A stretch of 64,000 bases of DNA from Hygrocybe punicea. Its lineage: Eukaryota; Basidiomycota; Agaricomycetes; Agaricales; Hygrophoraceae. Made by a program: the position numbers and the translations under genes. The DNA lies in contig OY744470.1 of NCBI GenBank assembly GCA_963556145.1, positions 1,736,001-1,800,000 of the forward strand. The letters are read 5' to 3'. Below the pieces are notes generated by a model. It saw only the letters and a list, made by a program, of their open reading frames with translations, was not told where the DNA came from and did not search any database. This document shows, in pieces, positions 1-11,060 of the stretch (positions are counted from its first letter, which is position 1; each line of letters begins with the position of its first letter).

Positions 1-1776
1 TGGCGGCCTCAATGGCAGCGGAGGCTCGGACAGTAACAAAGCAGGGAACGGTGGAGGATTGTGAGCCAAACGATGCTGACGCCGAGAGGGAGAGGAAGCG
101 GGTCGAAAAAAAAGCTAAGAAGACTGAGTTTAGGAAAGAAGTCATCGCCCAATACGCCCTTGCCTACCTTGATGATGATCAGCTGCCCACCCAAAAGCGG
201 AAAATCATTGATGGTGATGTTGACGGGTGAGCGCTAAGTCTTTTACTATGTCATCTCACGAATACTGCCATTCTAACTATAAGTTGTTTACTCTCTCATT
301 TAAATGTCATGCTGTTTCAAGACCACCGCTCAAGAAGAAGGGCAAGCCCACTACTAGTATGGCCAAGATTGGAGGACTTCGTACTAACTGGAAAACGCCG
401 GCAACCATTTCTCACCCAATGTCAACCAGTGACAGGATAACTACCCCCGAACATGATGAAAATGCGCTGGGTGGCATCAGTGATGGCGACGACATGCAAG
501 AAAGGTTGGCCCTCTCTCAGGCTGCCAGCAAAAAGCCTGTCCGCTACTATGGTGGCGGCACTACGTTGAAACCAGCGACGGTTAGCTGTCTTTTTCTTTC
601 ATGTCCGAGTCCATCTCCGTTGACCACTATACAGCCGGGCATTCGCTCTCTCGTCAAGATCCATCTTGACGGCCATGACTCACTGGAAGCTAAGTGTGGC
701 GTTCGTGGCGGTGAAGTCAAAAAGGACGACCTTACTATGAACCATTTACCGGCAGCGGTTCGGGAAGGCTTCCGCAGCAGATTCGTACCCCAGCTTCGCG
801 AATTAATGGGCACCTTGGCGCCATGGGAACAGCCCACCGATGAACAACTCCGCCAAACGTGGTATGCCAGTTTCCCCGATTTCAACTCTCAGCTCAAGGA
901 CGATCTTTTGTGGACCGTTTCTAAACTGGTACGTATATTTTGCGCCTCTTACAGGGATCTCAGACTGAATGTTTTTGAGGCCGATGATCGCTTGGCAGAC
1001 TGGCGCAACAAATTCGCCTCGACTGCCATAAACCAGCTCGAAAAGCTGTTCATCGAGTTAGACTTGGACACACCCGAAGCCCGTGCTACCTACGTAACTT
1101 GGATGTTGGGCGATGATGATAGAAGCTGCCCATTCTACTACAAAACAGTCTCTGATGGTCAAGTGCCAATTGTATGACATTTCTACATCTCGTTTCGGCT
1201 GCCAATGCTCACCTTCCACTTTTTTTTCCAGGGAATTTTCCAGTCTTCCCTCGTGTTGGCCACTCTTTCTACCCATATCTCCACCATTTCAAGTATCCAT
1301 CTTGCTCAGCGTTTGACCGATAAACCCGTAGGGGCCCTGGTGCTAGCTCTACAAGCAGTAAGCTCACGTAACTACTTTTCCTGATCCACCCAACTACACA
1401 ATCTCCGCTTTATTAGAGTAAACGTGCACTGTTGTACCATCAGGACGGTGTGAAGCATATTCCTCGCGGGCCGCCCGGATACTTCTCGAAGACAAATTGG
1501 GCCGATCGTATTGAAAGAGTTGACGGCAAAGACATCTTTGTCAAGAAAGTGTCATCCCTGCTAAAATTAATTGGGAAGCTCAAAGAGGGCCAGTGGGCAA
1601 AAATTCTAGAGAGCGTGAGTCTGTATGCCAGGCAGAAGAAGATTGATGCCGTCGAGATTTTATGCGCTTCGTTGGACTCATCTGACTATGAACTCGAGGA
1701 TGGCGATGAAGACTTGGTGGCCGAGGAGGGAGATGATGACATTGTTGATGGTGACAACGACATTCTGATGGAATAA
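1..1776 (+). CDS. Multi-exon fungal protein of unknown function (5' partial)
   Basis: Five exons can be joined in one frame: <1-226, 322-580, 635-1171, 1232-1357 and 1417-1776 (TAA). Introns at 227-321, 581-634, 1172-1231 and 1358-1416 all begin GT and end AG. The frame is open to the left window edge, so the ATG at 12 may not be the true start. The first exon is a charged, Lys/Arg/Glu-rich helix. The middle exon (635-1171) is a globular helical region with motifs such as PAAVREGFRSRFVPQLRELM and RATYVTWML. The exon at 1232-1357 looks like a conserved hydrophobic core (VGALVLALQA), followed by a Tyr/Trp-containing region and a very acidic C-terminal tail. The architecture resembles large Agaricomycete-specific families that often lie beside transposons. 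I do not recognise a catalytic motif and assign no function. Splicing is clean and no premature stop is seen, so it may be functional. Confidence 0.75.
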
Positions 1777-2158
1777 TGGTGAGTTATTCCCAACCATTTA
1801 CACTATATCTAATTTCCTTTTAGCAATATCCTCACGAAATCCATGCCCCTCCGAGTCGCGCCTCTGTGTCGTCTTTCTGCACCACCATCCTTTCTTGTCC
1901 CATCAGCGACTTTCTTTCACATCGTTCCTCATCCCAACCTGCTGCTTTTGCATCTAGTACTACCTCCGAGTTAGTTCTTCAAGTCTTCTACTACCCCACC
2001 ATTTCCATGTTTGTGTCGCCGTCCTTTTATTTTTCCATCACTGGCACATGCAACGAGCTGGCCTCATTTCTCACCAACTTTGTCCCTTCCGTCCCCTCCG
2101 TTCTCCTGTCACCCAAATGGGCCATTTTGAATAATAAAATTTTATTGTCGGAAAAGGG
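1777..2158 (+). other. 3' flank with an intron-like segment at 1779-1823
   Basis: Directly after the stop of the preceding gene, 1779-1823 starts GTGAGT, contains TATCTAAT and ends TTTTAG, so it looks like a real 45-bp intron. It would lie in the 3' UTR or mark an extra terminal exon. The following sequence is open in one frame to about 2171, but shows no domain. It is Ser/Thr and pyrimidine rich. Confidence 0.35.
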
Positions 2159-2458
2159 TAGAACGGTTTGAAAAGGAGGAACTACTTTTACAACTTGAGC
2201 CACTTTTTCAAAAAATGGGCAACTTTTTCGTGAGACAGTCGAACTTGAAAAAGGCCAACCTCTTGAAAAAAGGAGGGTCCTTTTCACCTCCTTCTCCTGG
2301 TTTTCTCAAGGTAGATCAAGTTTTCCAAGGTGGAGACTCTTTTCCAAGACGAAACACCTTTTCCAAGGAATGGCACCTACCTTGGAAAAGGTGGGGGAGC
2401 TTGGACATCTTCCGCATCTTTTGCTTCTTTTGCATCTTGAAAAAGGGTCTCAAGGGTT
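2159..2458. repeat. Degenerate TTGAAAAAGG / CCTTTTCCAAGG repeat tract
   Basis: A roughly 300-bp stretch is built from irregularly spaced variants of TTGAAAAAGG and its complement CCTTTTTCAA or CTTTTCCAAGG in both orientations, for example around 2210-2290 and 2330-2400. It has no coding signature and ends just downstream of the stop of the minus-strand gene at 2459. It may be a decayed minisatellite or fold-back element. No TSD was found. Confidence 0.5.
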
Positions 2459-2583
2459 TCAAAAAGGACCCCGGATTTTGCTGATGAAGGCACCCGGTAG
2501 GGTTCGCTCAGCCGTGGGATTTATCTGTTCATTTCGATCCCGGTCCCGACTGGCTTGCTTTGCGGACACCTCCTGGACAGGAT
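2459..2583 (-). pseudogene. 3' terminal coding fragment of the host gene split by the copia element
   Basis: On the minus strand this piece encodes the C-terminal tail of the protein whose body lies at 14652-16047. If the copia element and one AGGAT duplication are removed, the frame runs directly from ..NRQHLWEDP into VQEVSAKQASRDRDRN.. and stops at 2459. The tail is rich in Arg, Asp and Gln and looks cytoplasmic. The fragment shows that the insertion hit coding sequence, replacing the normal C-terminus with LTR-encoded residues. Seen: the rejoined frame. Inferred: that the gene was active before the insertion. Confidence 0.85.
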
Positions 2584-2904
2584 TGTTGTATATCACTTCG
2601 CACACTCTCTCCTTCTTTCCTCCTTTAGTACTCATGTTCCCTCTTTCGTCCACCTGATTCCGCACTCGATCACCACATGTCATTTACATGATATCACATT
2701 CCCTTTTCACACTTTCACATGTTCACGTTCTCTCGTATATATACCTTCACCATTCGTTCCGCTCCCTCAGTCATCATTGTCCCTGACTGAGGTGAGATCA
2801 TTTGTCTCTTGTTCTCTAGTACTTTACTCATGTATTCGTAGACTCAGATCTACAGGTACATTATACATAGTCATCATTGTCCCTGACTGAGACTCAGATC
2901 TACA
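2584..2904 (+). repeat. Copia 5' LTR
   Basis: It begins TGTTGTATATC and ends GATCTACA, and matches 14326-14646 except for one base. A TATATATA box lies at 2736-2743, a plausible RNA polymerase II promoter for the element. Inside the LTR a block containing TCATCATTGTCCCTGACTGA is present twice (about 2770 and 2870), each time near GACTCAGATCTACA, so the LTR carries its own internal duplication. Confidence 0.95.
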
Positions 2905-3042
2905 GGTTATGCTGCCCTGACCGTCGCATATCATCCTTCCAAAAAAAGATCAAACACCTCCTCACGCGTCATCTCTCTGAGCCACGCCTTTCATTTTATC
3001 TTTTTTTTACCGAAAATTTTCGCGTTTCTTTTTTTCTGGAGA

Positions 3043-4214
3043 ATGTCGAACCTGCGCCTCGACCACATCCCTCTCCTTGAGGGGGCCCGGAATTACCACG
3101 ATTGGTCAAAATCGATGCGTTACACGCTTCTGGGTGAAGACCTTTGGACGTATATCAGTGAGGGTCGCGATCCTCTCGACCTTGTTCAGTTTGGGACTGT
3201 CACCCCCACAAAGCTCACTGAGAAGGCCTCGGAGCCGGACGTCATCAAAGCTCGTGTCTTCGTCACTAACGACGTGAAGGCCAACGCCATCATACGTCGG
3301 CGAGTTTCCCCTCTCGTTGCAGCTAACATCCCTTCTCGATGCGATGACAGCGTGCGCTCCACCTGGAAACATCTTCGATCCACCTACGATCGTGTCGACA
3401 CTGCAGCACAATTTACACTTCGCGCTCACGTTGCCGCTCTTTGTCTCCGGGATGCGTCAGATGTTGAGCGTTACCTCGGGGAATTTAACTCTGCGAGGGA
3501 GCAGTTCTCAAGTATGGGGGTGGCATATACTGACTCTGAGGCCATCTACCAGCTCCTCGTGGGCGTCCCAGACATGGGTTCCTGGCTGATCTTCAAGCAT
3601 GTCACTCTCGCGACGCTTTCCGCTTCACCCACCGCACTCACCTTCGATCAGGTCGCCACACGTCTGCTTGCGGAGTCCCAGCATGTCGTCGCCTCCGATT
3701 CCGCCGCGGGTCCAGGCTCTGAATACGCAAATGTCGTCAAAGAGTCCGGGTCCAGGCCTATCCGTAAACATCAGAACAATCCAAACGGTGTCATCTGCTC
3801 CAACTGTGGAAAGACCTCCCACGACAACGATCACTGTTTCTCTGAAGGTGGCGGCATGGCCGGTCAGAAACCGGACTGGATGTCTCAACGTGATGCTCAG
3901 CGCAAAGCAACGTCTTCAAAATCTCGCTTGGAGACAGCCAACATTGTGGTCCCCTCATCGGACGACACCGGTCTCTTCTGCACCGAGCTCAGCTGCACCT
4001 CTGACGAGTTCGCGCTGTTTGCAAACCACGCTCTTGCCGCACTTCTAGACTCCGGCACGACTTCACACCTCATCATGGATTGCTCCTACTTCTGGACCTT
4101 TGATACGACCAAGGCGCTTGATGTTCGCACCGCGAATCACGGCACCCTTGTCACCAATGGCCGTGGCAATTGTGTTGTCCTCATTCACTGGATGGGCCGT
4201 TCGCTTCCGCGACT
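3043..4214 (+). CDS. Copia Gag and N-terminal protease (frame interrupted)
   Basis: The ORF starts MSNLRLDHIPLLEG and contains a typical copia Gag helical region with a YDRVDTAAQF-like central part. It is followed by a CCHC zinc knuckle (C-x2-C-x4-H-x4-C at about residues 251-264, CSNCGKTSHDNDHC) that binds RNA during particle assembly. The aspartic protease motif LLDSGTTSH follows. Downstream of ANHGTLVTNGRGNCVV the reading frame no longer matches the pol frame. The frame that continues into pol across the insertion site is one base offset, so a 1-nt indel lies near 4190-4200. The ORF then runs into the inserted hairpin element and stops at 4227 in foreign DNA. Confidence 0.93.
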
Positions 4215-4269
4215 GTCTTCTCAGTAGACCCAGTCGTTTTGGTTAACCCAATCGCAGATATAGTTGCAA

Positions 4270-5920
4270 AAGGTAGGTACACATAGCGCAGTTGCTTGCT
4301 GGGGGGGTAGGTTAACCCAAGAGACAGCTCTTGCTGGGGAAATGTGGGGTGGTAGGTTGACCCAGGTACAGCTCTTGCTGGTCAAGGGTGGCAGGGTGGG
4401 TCAACCCAGTGTCAGCTCTGCCATGGGGTAGGTTAACCCAGGACAGCTATTCTGGGAAGGTTGGGTTGACCCAGGTCCAGCTGTGCAAGCAACGTGGGTT
4501 GACCTGGGTTGACCGTGGACCAGCTCTTGCTGCAGGCTTGGGTTGACCTGGGTCCAGCTGTTGCTGCAGCACTGGGTTGACCCAGGCCCAGCACTTCCTG
4601 CAGGGTGGGGTGGCTGGGGTCCAGGTATTGCTGCAGCACCGGGTTTACCGGGGTTCAGCTATTGCTGCAGCACTGGGTTGACCGGGGTCCAGATATTGCT
4701 GTGGCACCAGGTTGACCCAGATCCAGCACTTGCTGCAGGGCTTGGGTTGACCTGGGTCCAGCTATTGCTGCAGCACTGGGTTGATCTGGTTCCAGCACTT
4801 GCTTTGGGGCTTGGGTTGACCCGGGTCCAGCTCTCCCTGCAGGCTTGGGTTGACCGGGGTCCAGCTATTGCTGCAGCACTGGGTTGACCAGGGTTCAGGT
4901 ATTGCTGCAGCACTGGGTTGACCGGGGTCCAGCTATTGCTGCAGGACCGGGTTGACCTGGGTCCAGCACTTGCTGCGGGGCTTGGGTTGACCCAGGTCCA
5001 GCTCTTTCTGCAGGCTTGGGTTGACCTGAGTCCAGCTATTGCTGCAGCACTCGGTTGACCGGGGTCCAGATATTGCTGCAGCACTGGGTTGACCCAGATC
5101 CAGCACTCGCTGCAGGGCTGGGGTTGACTGGGGTCTAGATATTGCTGCAGCACTGGGTTGACCTTGGTCCAGCACTTGCTGCAGCACTGGGTTGACCGGG
5201 GTCCAGCACTTGCTGCAGCACTGGGTTGACCAGGGTTCAGCTATTGCTGCAGCACTGGGTTGACCAGGGTCCAGCACTTGCTGCAGCACTGGGTTGACCA
5301 GGGTTCAGCTATTGCTGCAGCACCAGGTTGACTGGGGTCCAGCACTTGCTGCGGGGGTTGGGTTGACCCAGGTCTGGCTCTTCCTGCAGGCTTGGGTTGA
5401 CCTGGGTCCAGGTATTGCTGCAGCACTGGGTTGACTGGGGTCCAGATATTGCTGCAACACCGGGTTGACCTGGATCCAGCACTCGCTGCAGGGCTGGGGT
5501 TGACCCAGGTCCAGCTCTTCCTGCAGGCTTGGGTTGACCTGGGTCCAGCTATTGCTGCAGCACCAGGTTGACCGGGGTCCAGATATTGCTGCAGCACTGG
5601 GTTGACCTGGGTCCAGCACTTGCTGCAGCACTGGGTTGACCAGGGTCCAGCACTTGCTGCAGCACTTTGTTGACCCACATCCAGCACTCACTGTAGGGTA
5701 GGTTGATTGGGGTCCAGCCTGTCCTGTAGCATTGCATTGACCCCAGACCCACCCATGTCGCAGGTTTGGATTCATGAGGGTCTGGCCATTGCTCCAGCAT
5801 TGGGTTGACATGGCCCTGCTCTTGCTGCAGACGAAGGTTGACCCTGGCCCAGCTCTCACTGCAGGATTAGGTTGACCAGGAGCCCGCTTTTGCTTTGACA
5901 TGGGCCCAGCCACATCCCAC
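4270..5920. repeat. 34-bp minisatellite, left arm of hairpin element 1
   Basis: There are roughly 45-50 tandem units of 34 bp. Each contains GGGTTGACC (variants GGTTAACC at the outer edge), a GGGGTCCAG or AGGTCCAG box and TTGCTGCAGCA. Units diverge by a few bases and the order of variants is mirrored in the right arm. All long ORFs here are by-products of a repeat that lacks stops in some frames (translated motif VNPVLQQ.LDPGQPSAAA) and are not genes. Confidence 0.9.
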
Positions 5921-6357
5921 TCTGCCTGCATGTATTTAATGTTGACAACATTGACAGAGCTCACAACAGCTCAAACCAATATTTATTCAGAACCTGCCAT
6001 ATATATAAAGTAATCAAAATGTTTCAATCTGTACTTCACATAAATGTACGATGTAATATAATTTGAATGCAATTATTAACAGCACAGGGAATAGCAAAAT
6101 TACACAATTATTATTTTGACACTGCACAATATCTTACCTTTACTATCAGCCATCAGCCATTACAGGAGCTACTTATCCCCAATGCCAATCTATGGCAAAA
6201 CCAGAAATTACCCCACTTGGAATATTGTGCTTTTCTATTTAATATTGCTCAATTCTCTATTGGAATCAATATATATAACCTTACTATTACTTAAAATAGA
6301 CACATACATTTAATGATTATTAAAATACATAATTAAATAGTAAAGGGCAGGAGGCAG

Positions 6358-6680
6358 GTGAGAGGAAGGTGGGTGTGGACTGGGAGGAAGGGTGTGGGTG
6401 TGGGAGGAAGGTGGGTGTGGGTGTGGGAGGAAGGTGGGTGTGGAGTGGGAGGAAGGTGGGTGTGGAGTGGGAGGAAGGTGGGTGTGGAGTGGGAGGAAGG
6501 TGGGAGTGGGAGTGGAGGAAGGTGGGAGTGGGAGAAGGGAGTGGGAGTGGGAGAAGTGGGAAGGTGGGAAGGCAGGAGGCAAGGGCAGCAGGGAGAGGGA
6601 GAGGGAGAGGGAGAGGGAGAGGGAGAGGGAGGAGGAGAGGGAGGAGGAGAGGGAGGAGGAGTGGGCGGAGAGTGGGATGT
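6358..6680. repeat. G-rich GGAAGGTGGGTGTGGAGTGG tract, left arm
   Basis: A purine-rich minisatellite of GGAAGGTGGGTGTGG and GGGAGAGGGAGA units lies between the AT-rich spacer and the triplet tract. A pyrimidine counterpart lies at about 8655-8900 in the right arm (CCCACTCCCACTCC, CCCATACCC). Runs of GGG at short spacing could form quadruplexes; that is an inference from composition only. Confidence 0.7.
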
Positions 6681-6686
6681 ACGTAC

Positions 6687-7450
6687 CCGTTGCGTTCCCC
6701 TCGTCCTCGTCGTCTTCATCTACGTCTCCGTCGTCCCCGTCCCCGCCGTCCCCGTCCCCGTCGTCCCCGTCGTCCCCGTCGTCCCCGTCCCCATCGTCCC
6801 CGTCTCCGCGTTCCGGTCCCTGTCGTTCCCGTTCCCGTCGTTCCCCTCGTCGTCGTCATCGTCCTCGTTGTCGTCGTCATCCCCCGTAGTCCTCGTCGTC
6901 CGCTGGATCGTCGTCGTCGTCTCCCTCGTCCTGTCGTCTCCGTCGTCCTGTTGTCCTCTCGCTGGCCGTCTCCGTCCCGTCGTCGTCCCCTGGCTGGCCA
7001 TCTCTGCCCTCGTCGTCTCTGTCCTCGTCGTTGCCGCTGTGGTTGTCTCGGACGTCTGTCTCGGTCGTTGGCGCATCCTCGTACCCGGCCTCGCGGCCTC
7101 GTTTCCGTGGCCGTTTTCATCGGCATCCGTTCTGTTTGCTGGGGTGGCCGTGGCGTTGTTTTCTGGGCTGGTGTTGGGTTCGCCTGTGTTTGTCGTGGGT
7201 GTAGCTGCAATCATTATAAACATTAGCATACAACTCACAAAAAATTCAAAAAAGACATTACCTTGGGTGCTCTTCTGCACCCGTTTCCTGTTGTTGACGC
7301 GTTCCTGTTGTTGACGCGTTGTTGAAAACGAGTCGTTTGAAGTCGCGTGAAAGCCAACCGGCAGTTGCCGATTTCCCAAACGGGTTCGAGTTGCCAAACA
7401 TGGATGTGTGGCTGAAGCTTTTGAATCTTCTGGCATGCACAACAATGCAT
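6687..7450 (-). other. Outward-facing exon-intron module, left arm of hairpin element 1
   Basis: Read on the minus strand, away from the centre, there is a block with AACCCGTTTGGG and ATCGGCAA, then CGTTTTCAACAACGCG. A short exon-like piece ends ..GAGCACCCAAG and is followed by a 57-bp intron (7205-7261, GTAATG..TGCTAATG..TTGCAG). A long exon-like stretch (6687-7204), made of expanded triplets encoding Asp/Glu/Asn- or Arg/Thr/Gly-rich tracts, ends at a second donor GTACGTAC. The same order occurs on the right arm and in hairpin element 2. No conserved protein is recognisable, so this may be a transcribed leader rather than a gene. Confidence 0.5.
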
Positions 7451-7703
7451 GCATACCCAAAGTCAGATCCTCAAAAGATGTAAATATAGTATACCTACCC
7501 TCATGTCAAATTTTGTATTTTATTCGGCCCTGCGTAAAGAGCTATTCACCATTTATTCCATTCCTCTGCCAGAATTGGACCCTTAATGATCTAACTTTGT
7601 CTTAAAAATCTGAAATTAATCTAAGGAGTACTTGAAGAAGTACTCATTGTGGTACACATAAGTGCCTGATTGTTGGTGGACCAGGACCTTTGTTGCAGCC
7701 AAG

Positions 7704-7780
7704 CAAATGCACAGAATTGTGCATTGTGGCTGACCCATCAACCGAGTCCAAACTTCAGCTTTACTCTGAACCTTTCATTT
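7704..7780. other. Central loop of hairpin element 1
   Basis: This 77-base asymmetric spacer separates the inverted arms, bounded by GCCAAG on the left and CTTGGC on the right. It contains TGCATTGTGGCT, whose complement AGCCACAATGCA occurs in the loop of hairpin element 2. A GGACT..TTGAT segment stands at matching distance in both. The loop is therefore conserved between two elements with unrelated arms. Confidence 0.65.
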
Positions 7781-8168
7781 CTTGGCTACAACAGATTTCT
7801 GGGACCACCAAGTGCCAGGCACTGATCATCAATACAATAGATACTTTACATAGTAGTTTCACAATTATTTTCATATTTTTCAGAGCAATATTGGTAAAGT
7901 TGCACTTTAAGGGTCTGAAATTGGCAGGGAGGTATCAATGAATCATAAATATCTCTCTATGTAGGCCATAATAAAATACAAAATTTGGGGAGGATGTAGT
8001 TATAGGCTACTTCTATCCCCTCATGGTCTTAAATGTGTTACAAAGTTGTTGTGCTCTATGCAATAACATTGAGAAAAGTCAGATCATGCTTACATATAAG
8101 GCAACTCGCACCCGTTTGGGCAATCGGCAACCTCCGGCGTGCGTCGGCGATTCGTCGCGTACTCCACG

Positions 8169-8653
8169 ATGCGTCCACGAAAACAGCAGCAGCAAAATCA
8201 AGTAGAAGGTAAGTAGATTTCTCAAATTTATTATCCATTACTATGCTAGCTAATATTGTTGTTTTTATGTAGAACTTTCTCATTGCCGTGCCGGGAATGG
8301 ACCGCAACACGCTTGCCCGCGCCACGTCACGTCAACGCCAAACTGAAGGGCCGAAACGGCGGATGGCAGGCAACGACGAGGACAGAGGCGATGAGGGCAC
8401 AGACGGCCAGCCAGGGAAGACGACGGGGACGGAGACGGCCAGCGAAGAGACGACAGGACGACGGAGACGACGACGACGATCCAGCGGACGACGAGGACTA
8501 CGGGGGATGACGACGACAACGAGGACGATGACGACAACGAGAGGAACGACGGGAACGGGAACGACAGGGACCAGAACGGCGGGGACGGGGACGACGGGGA
8601 CGAGGACGGCGGAGACGTAGACGAAGACGACGAGGGCAACGGGAACGCAACAG
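8169..8653 (+). other. Outward-facing exon-intron module, right arm of hairpin element 1
   Basis: It follows a core block with CACCCGTTTGGGCAATCGGC at about 8108. An ATG at 8169 opens a short exon encoding MRPRKQQQQNQVE. A 64-bp intron (8209-8272, GTAAGT..GCTAAT..TGTAG) separates it from an exon-like triplet tract rich in GACGACGGGGACG up to a donor GTATGTAC at 8654. It is diverged from, but collinear with, the module on the left arm. Function is unknown. Confidence 0.5.
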
Positions 8654-9289
8654 GTATGTACATCCCACCCCTCCGCCCTCGTCTCCTCCCTCTTCCTCTG
8701 CCTCTCCCACTCCCACTCCCTGCTGCCCCTCCCTCCTCCCTTCCATCCTGCCCTTCACCCTCCCTTCTCCCACTCCCACTCCCACTCCGTTCTCCCACAC
8801 CCACACCCATACCCATACCCATACCCACACCCACACCCACACCCACTTCCAGTCCCAGTCCCAGTCCCAGTCCCAGTCCCACTCACACCTACCTTCCTCC
8901 CCCCCAACCCCTTTATTATTTAATTATGTATTTGGATAAAATAATAATTAATTTGATATGTCCATTCTAAGTAATAGTGAGTGTTTGTGTACTGATTCCA
9001 ATTGAGATTTGAGTAATATTAAATAAAAAAGGCACAAAATTCCAAGTGGGGTAATTTCTGGTTGTTATATATATAAATTTTGTTTGGGAATAAGTAGCTC
9101 ATGTGAGAGATAAAGCTAAGAGTGAGAGATTGTGCATTTTCAAAATAAGAATGTTGTAATTTTGGTATTACCTGTGCTTTGAATTATTGCATTTGAAATT
9201 ATATTACATTTGAAGAAACTGAGATATTTTCTTTACCGGATATTGCATTTTCTGAATAAATATTGGCTTGAGTTGTTGTGAGCTCTGGC

Positions 9290-11060
9290 AATGTTGTCAA
9301 CATTAAATACATGCAGGCAGAGTGGGATGTGGCTGAGCCTGTGTCAAAGCAAAAGTGGGATCCTGGTCAACCTAATCCTGCAGTGAGAGCTGGGCCAGGG
9401 TCAACCTTATTCTGCAGCAAGAGCAGGGCCATGTCAACCCAATGCTGGAGCAATGGCCAGACCCTCATGAATCCAAACCTGCGACATGGGTGGGTCTGGG
9501 GTCAATGCAATGCTACAGGACAGGCTGGACCCCAATCAACCTACCCTACAGTGAGTGCTGGATGTGGGTCAACAAAGTGCTGCAGCAAGAGCTGGACCCT
9601 GGTCAACACAAGCCCTGCAGCAAGTGCTGGACCCAGGTCAACCCAGTGCTGCAGCAATAGCTGGAGCCCGGTCAACCCAAGCCTGCAGGAAGAGTGGGAC
9701 CTGGGTCAACCCAAGCCCCGCAGCAAGTGCTGGACCCCGGTCAACCTGGTGCTGCAGCAATATCTAGACCCTGGTCAACCCCAGCCCGGCAGCGAGTGCT
9801 GGATCTGGGTCAACCCAGTGCTGCAGCAATATCTGGACCCCGGTCAACCCGGTGCAGCAGCAATAGCTGGACCCAGGTCAACCCTGTGCTGCAGCAAGTG
9901 CTGGACCCTGGTCAACCCAGTGCTGCAGCAAGTGCTGGACCCAGGTCAACCCAGTGCTGCAGCAATATCTGGACCCCGGTCAACCTGGTGCTGCAGCAAT
10001 AGCTGGACCCAGGTCAACCCAAGCCTGCAGGAAGAGCTGGACCTGGGTCAACCCCAGCCCTGCAGCGAGTGCTGGATCCAGGTCAACCCGGTGTTGCAGC
10101 AATATCTGGACCCCGGTCAACCCAGTGCTGCAGCAATACCTGGACCCAGGTCAACCCAAGCCTGCAGGAAGAGCCAGACCTGGGTCAACCCAACCCCCAC
10201 AGCAAGTGCTGGACCCCAGTCAACCTGGTGCTGCAGCAATAGCTGAACCCTGGTCAACCCAGTGCTGCAGCAAGTGCTGGACCCTGGTCAACCCAGTGTT
10301 GCAGCAATAGCTGAACCCTGGTCAACCCAGTGCTGCAGCAAGTGCTGGACCCCGGTCAACCCAGTGCTGCAGCAAGTGCTGGACCAAGGTCAACCCAGTG
10401 CTGCAGCAATATCTAGACCCCAGTCAACCCCAGCCCTGCAGCGAGTGCTGGATCTGGGTCAACCCAGTGCTGCAGCAATATCTGGACCCCGGTCAACCGA
10501 GTGCTGCAGCAATAGCTGGACCCCGGTCAACCCAAGCCTGCAGGGAGAGCTGGACCTGGGTCAACCCAAGCCCCAAAGCAAGTGCTGGAACCAGATCAAC
10601 CCAGTGCTGCAGCAATAGCTGGACCCAGGTCAACCCAAGCCCTGCAGCAAGTGCTGGATCTGGGTCAACCTGGTGCCACAGCAATATCTGGACCCCGGTC
10701 AACCCAGTGCTGCAGCAATAGCTGAACCCTGGTAAACCCGGTGCTGCAGCAATACCTGGACCCCAGCCACCCCACCCTGCAGGAAGTGCTGGGCCTGGGT
10801 CAACCCAGTGCTGCAGCAACAGCTGGACCCAGGTCAACCCAAGCCTGCAGCAAGAGCTGGTCCACGGTCAACCCAGGTCAACCCACGTTGCTTGCACAGC
10901 TGGACCTGGGTCAACCCAACCTTCCCAGAATAGCTGTCCTGGGTTAACCTACCCCATGGCAGAGCTGACACTGGGTTGACCCACCCTGCCACCCTTGACC
11001 AGCAAGAGCTGTACCTGGGTCAACCTACCACCCCACATTTCCCCAGCAAGAGCTGTCTCT
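9290..11060. repeat. 34-bp minisatellite, right arm of hairpin element 1
   Basis: This is the inverted counterpart of 4270-5920 (GGTCAACCC and TGCTGCAGCAA units). The outer ends of the arms match base for base over the stretch I compared. Measured from a shared inner marker (the AATAAATATTGG region at about 9255) the right arm is about 140 bp longer than the left. That corresponds to about four extra repeat units, so repeat number changes after the arms are made equal. Confidence 0.88.

Noticed and set aside
929..954. A 26-bp intron (GTACGT..TTACAG) in the first gene
   Set aside because: Too short for a spliceosomal intron, and reading through it keeps the frame that fits the downstream exons.
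2027..2484. Small ORFs on both strands between the first gene and the copia
   Set aside because: They overlap the TTGAAAAAGG repeat tract and show no codon structure.
4270..5920. CRISPR-like array
   Set aside because: Units are directly adjacent without unique spacers, the genome is eukaryotic, and no cas-like gene is present. It is a minisatellite.
4433..5964. Overlapping 70-219 codon ORFs (VNPVLQQ, DPGQPSAAA type) on both strands, also at 9278-10947
   Set aside because: They are by-products of a 34-bp tandem repeat whose units lack stops in several frames. All frames give repeats and the arms are inverted copies, so no gene is indicated.
6358..8882. Long Arg-, Asp-, Val- and Pro-rich ORFs in the triplet tracts of hairpin element 1
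   Set aside because: Low-complexity DNA is open in almost all frames on both strands. Only the exon-intron arrangement is noted, not a protein product.
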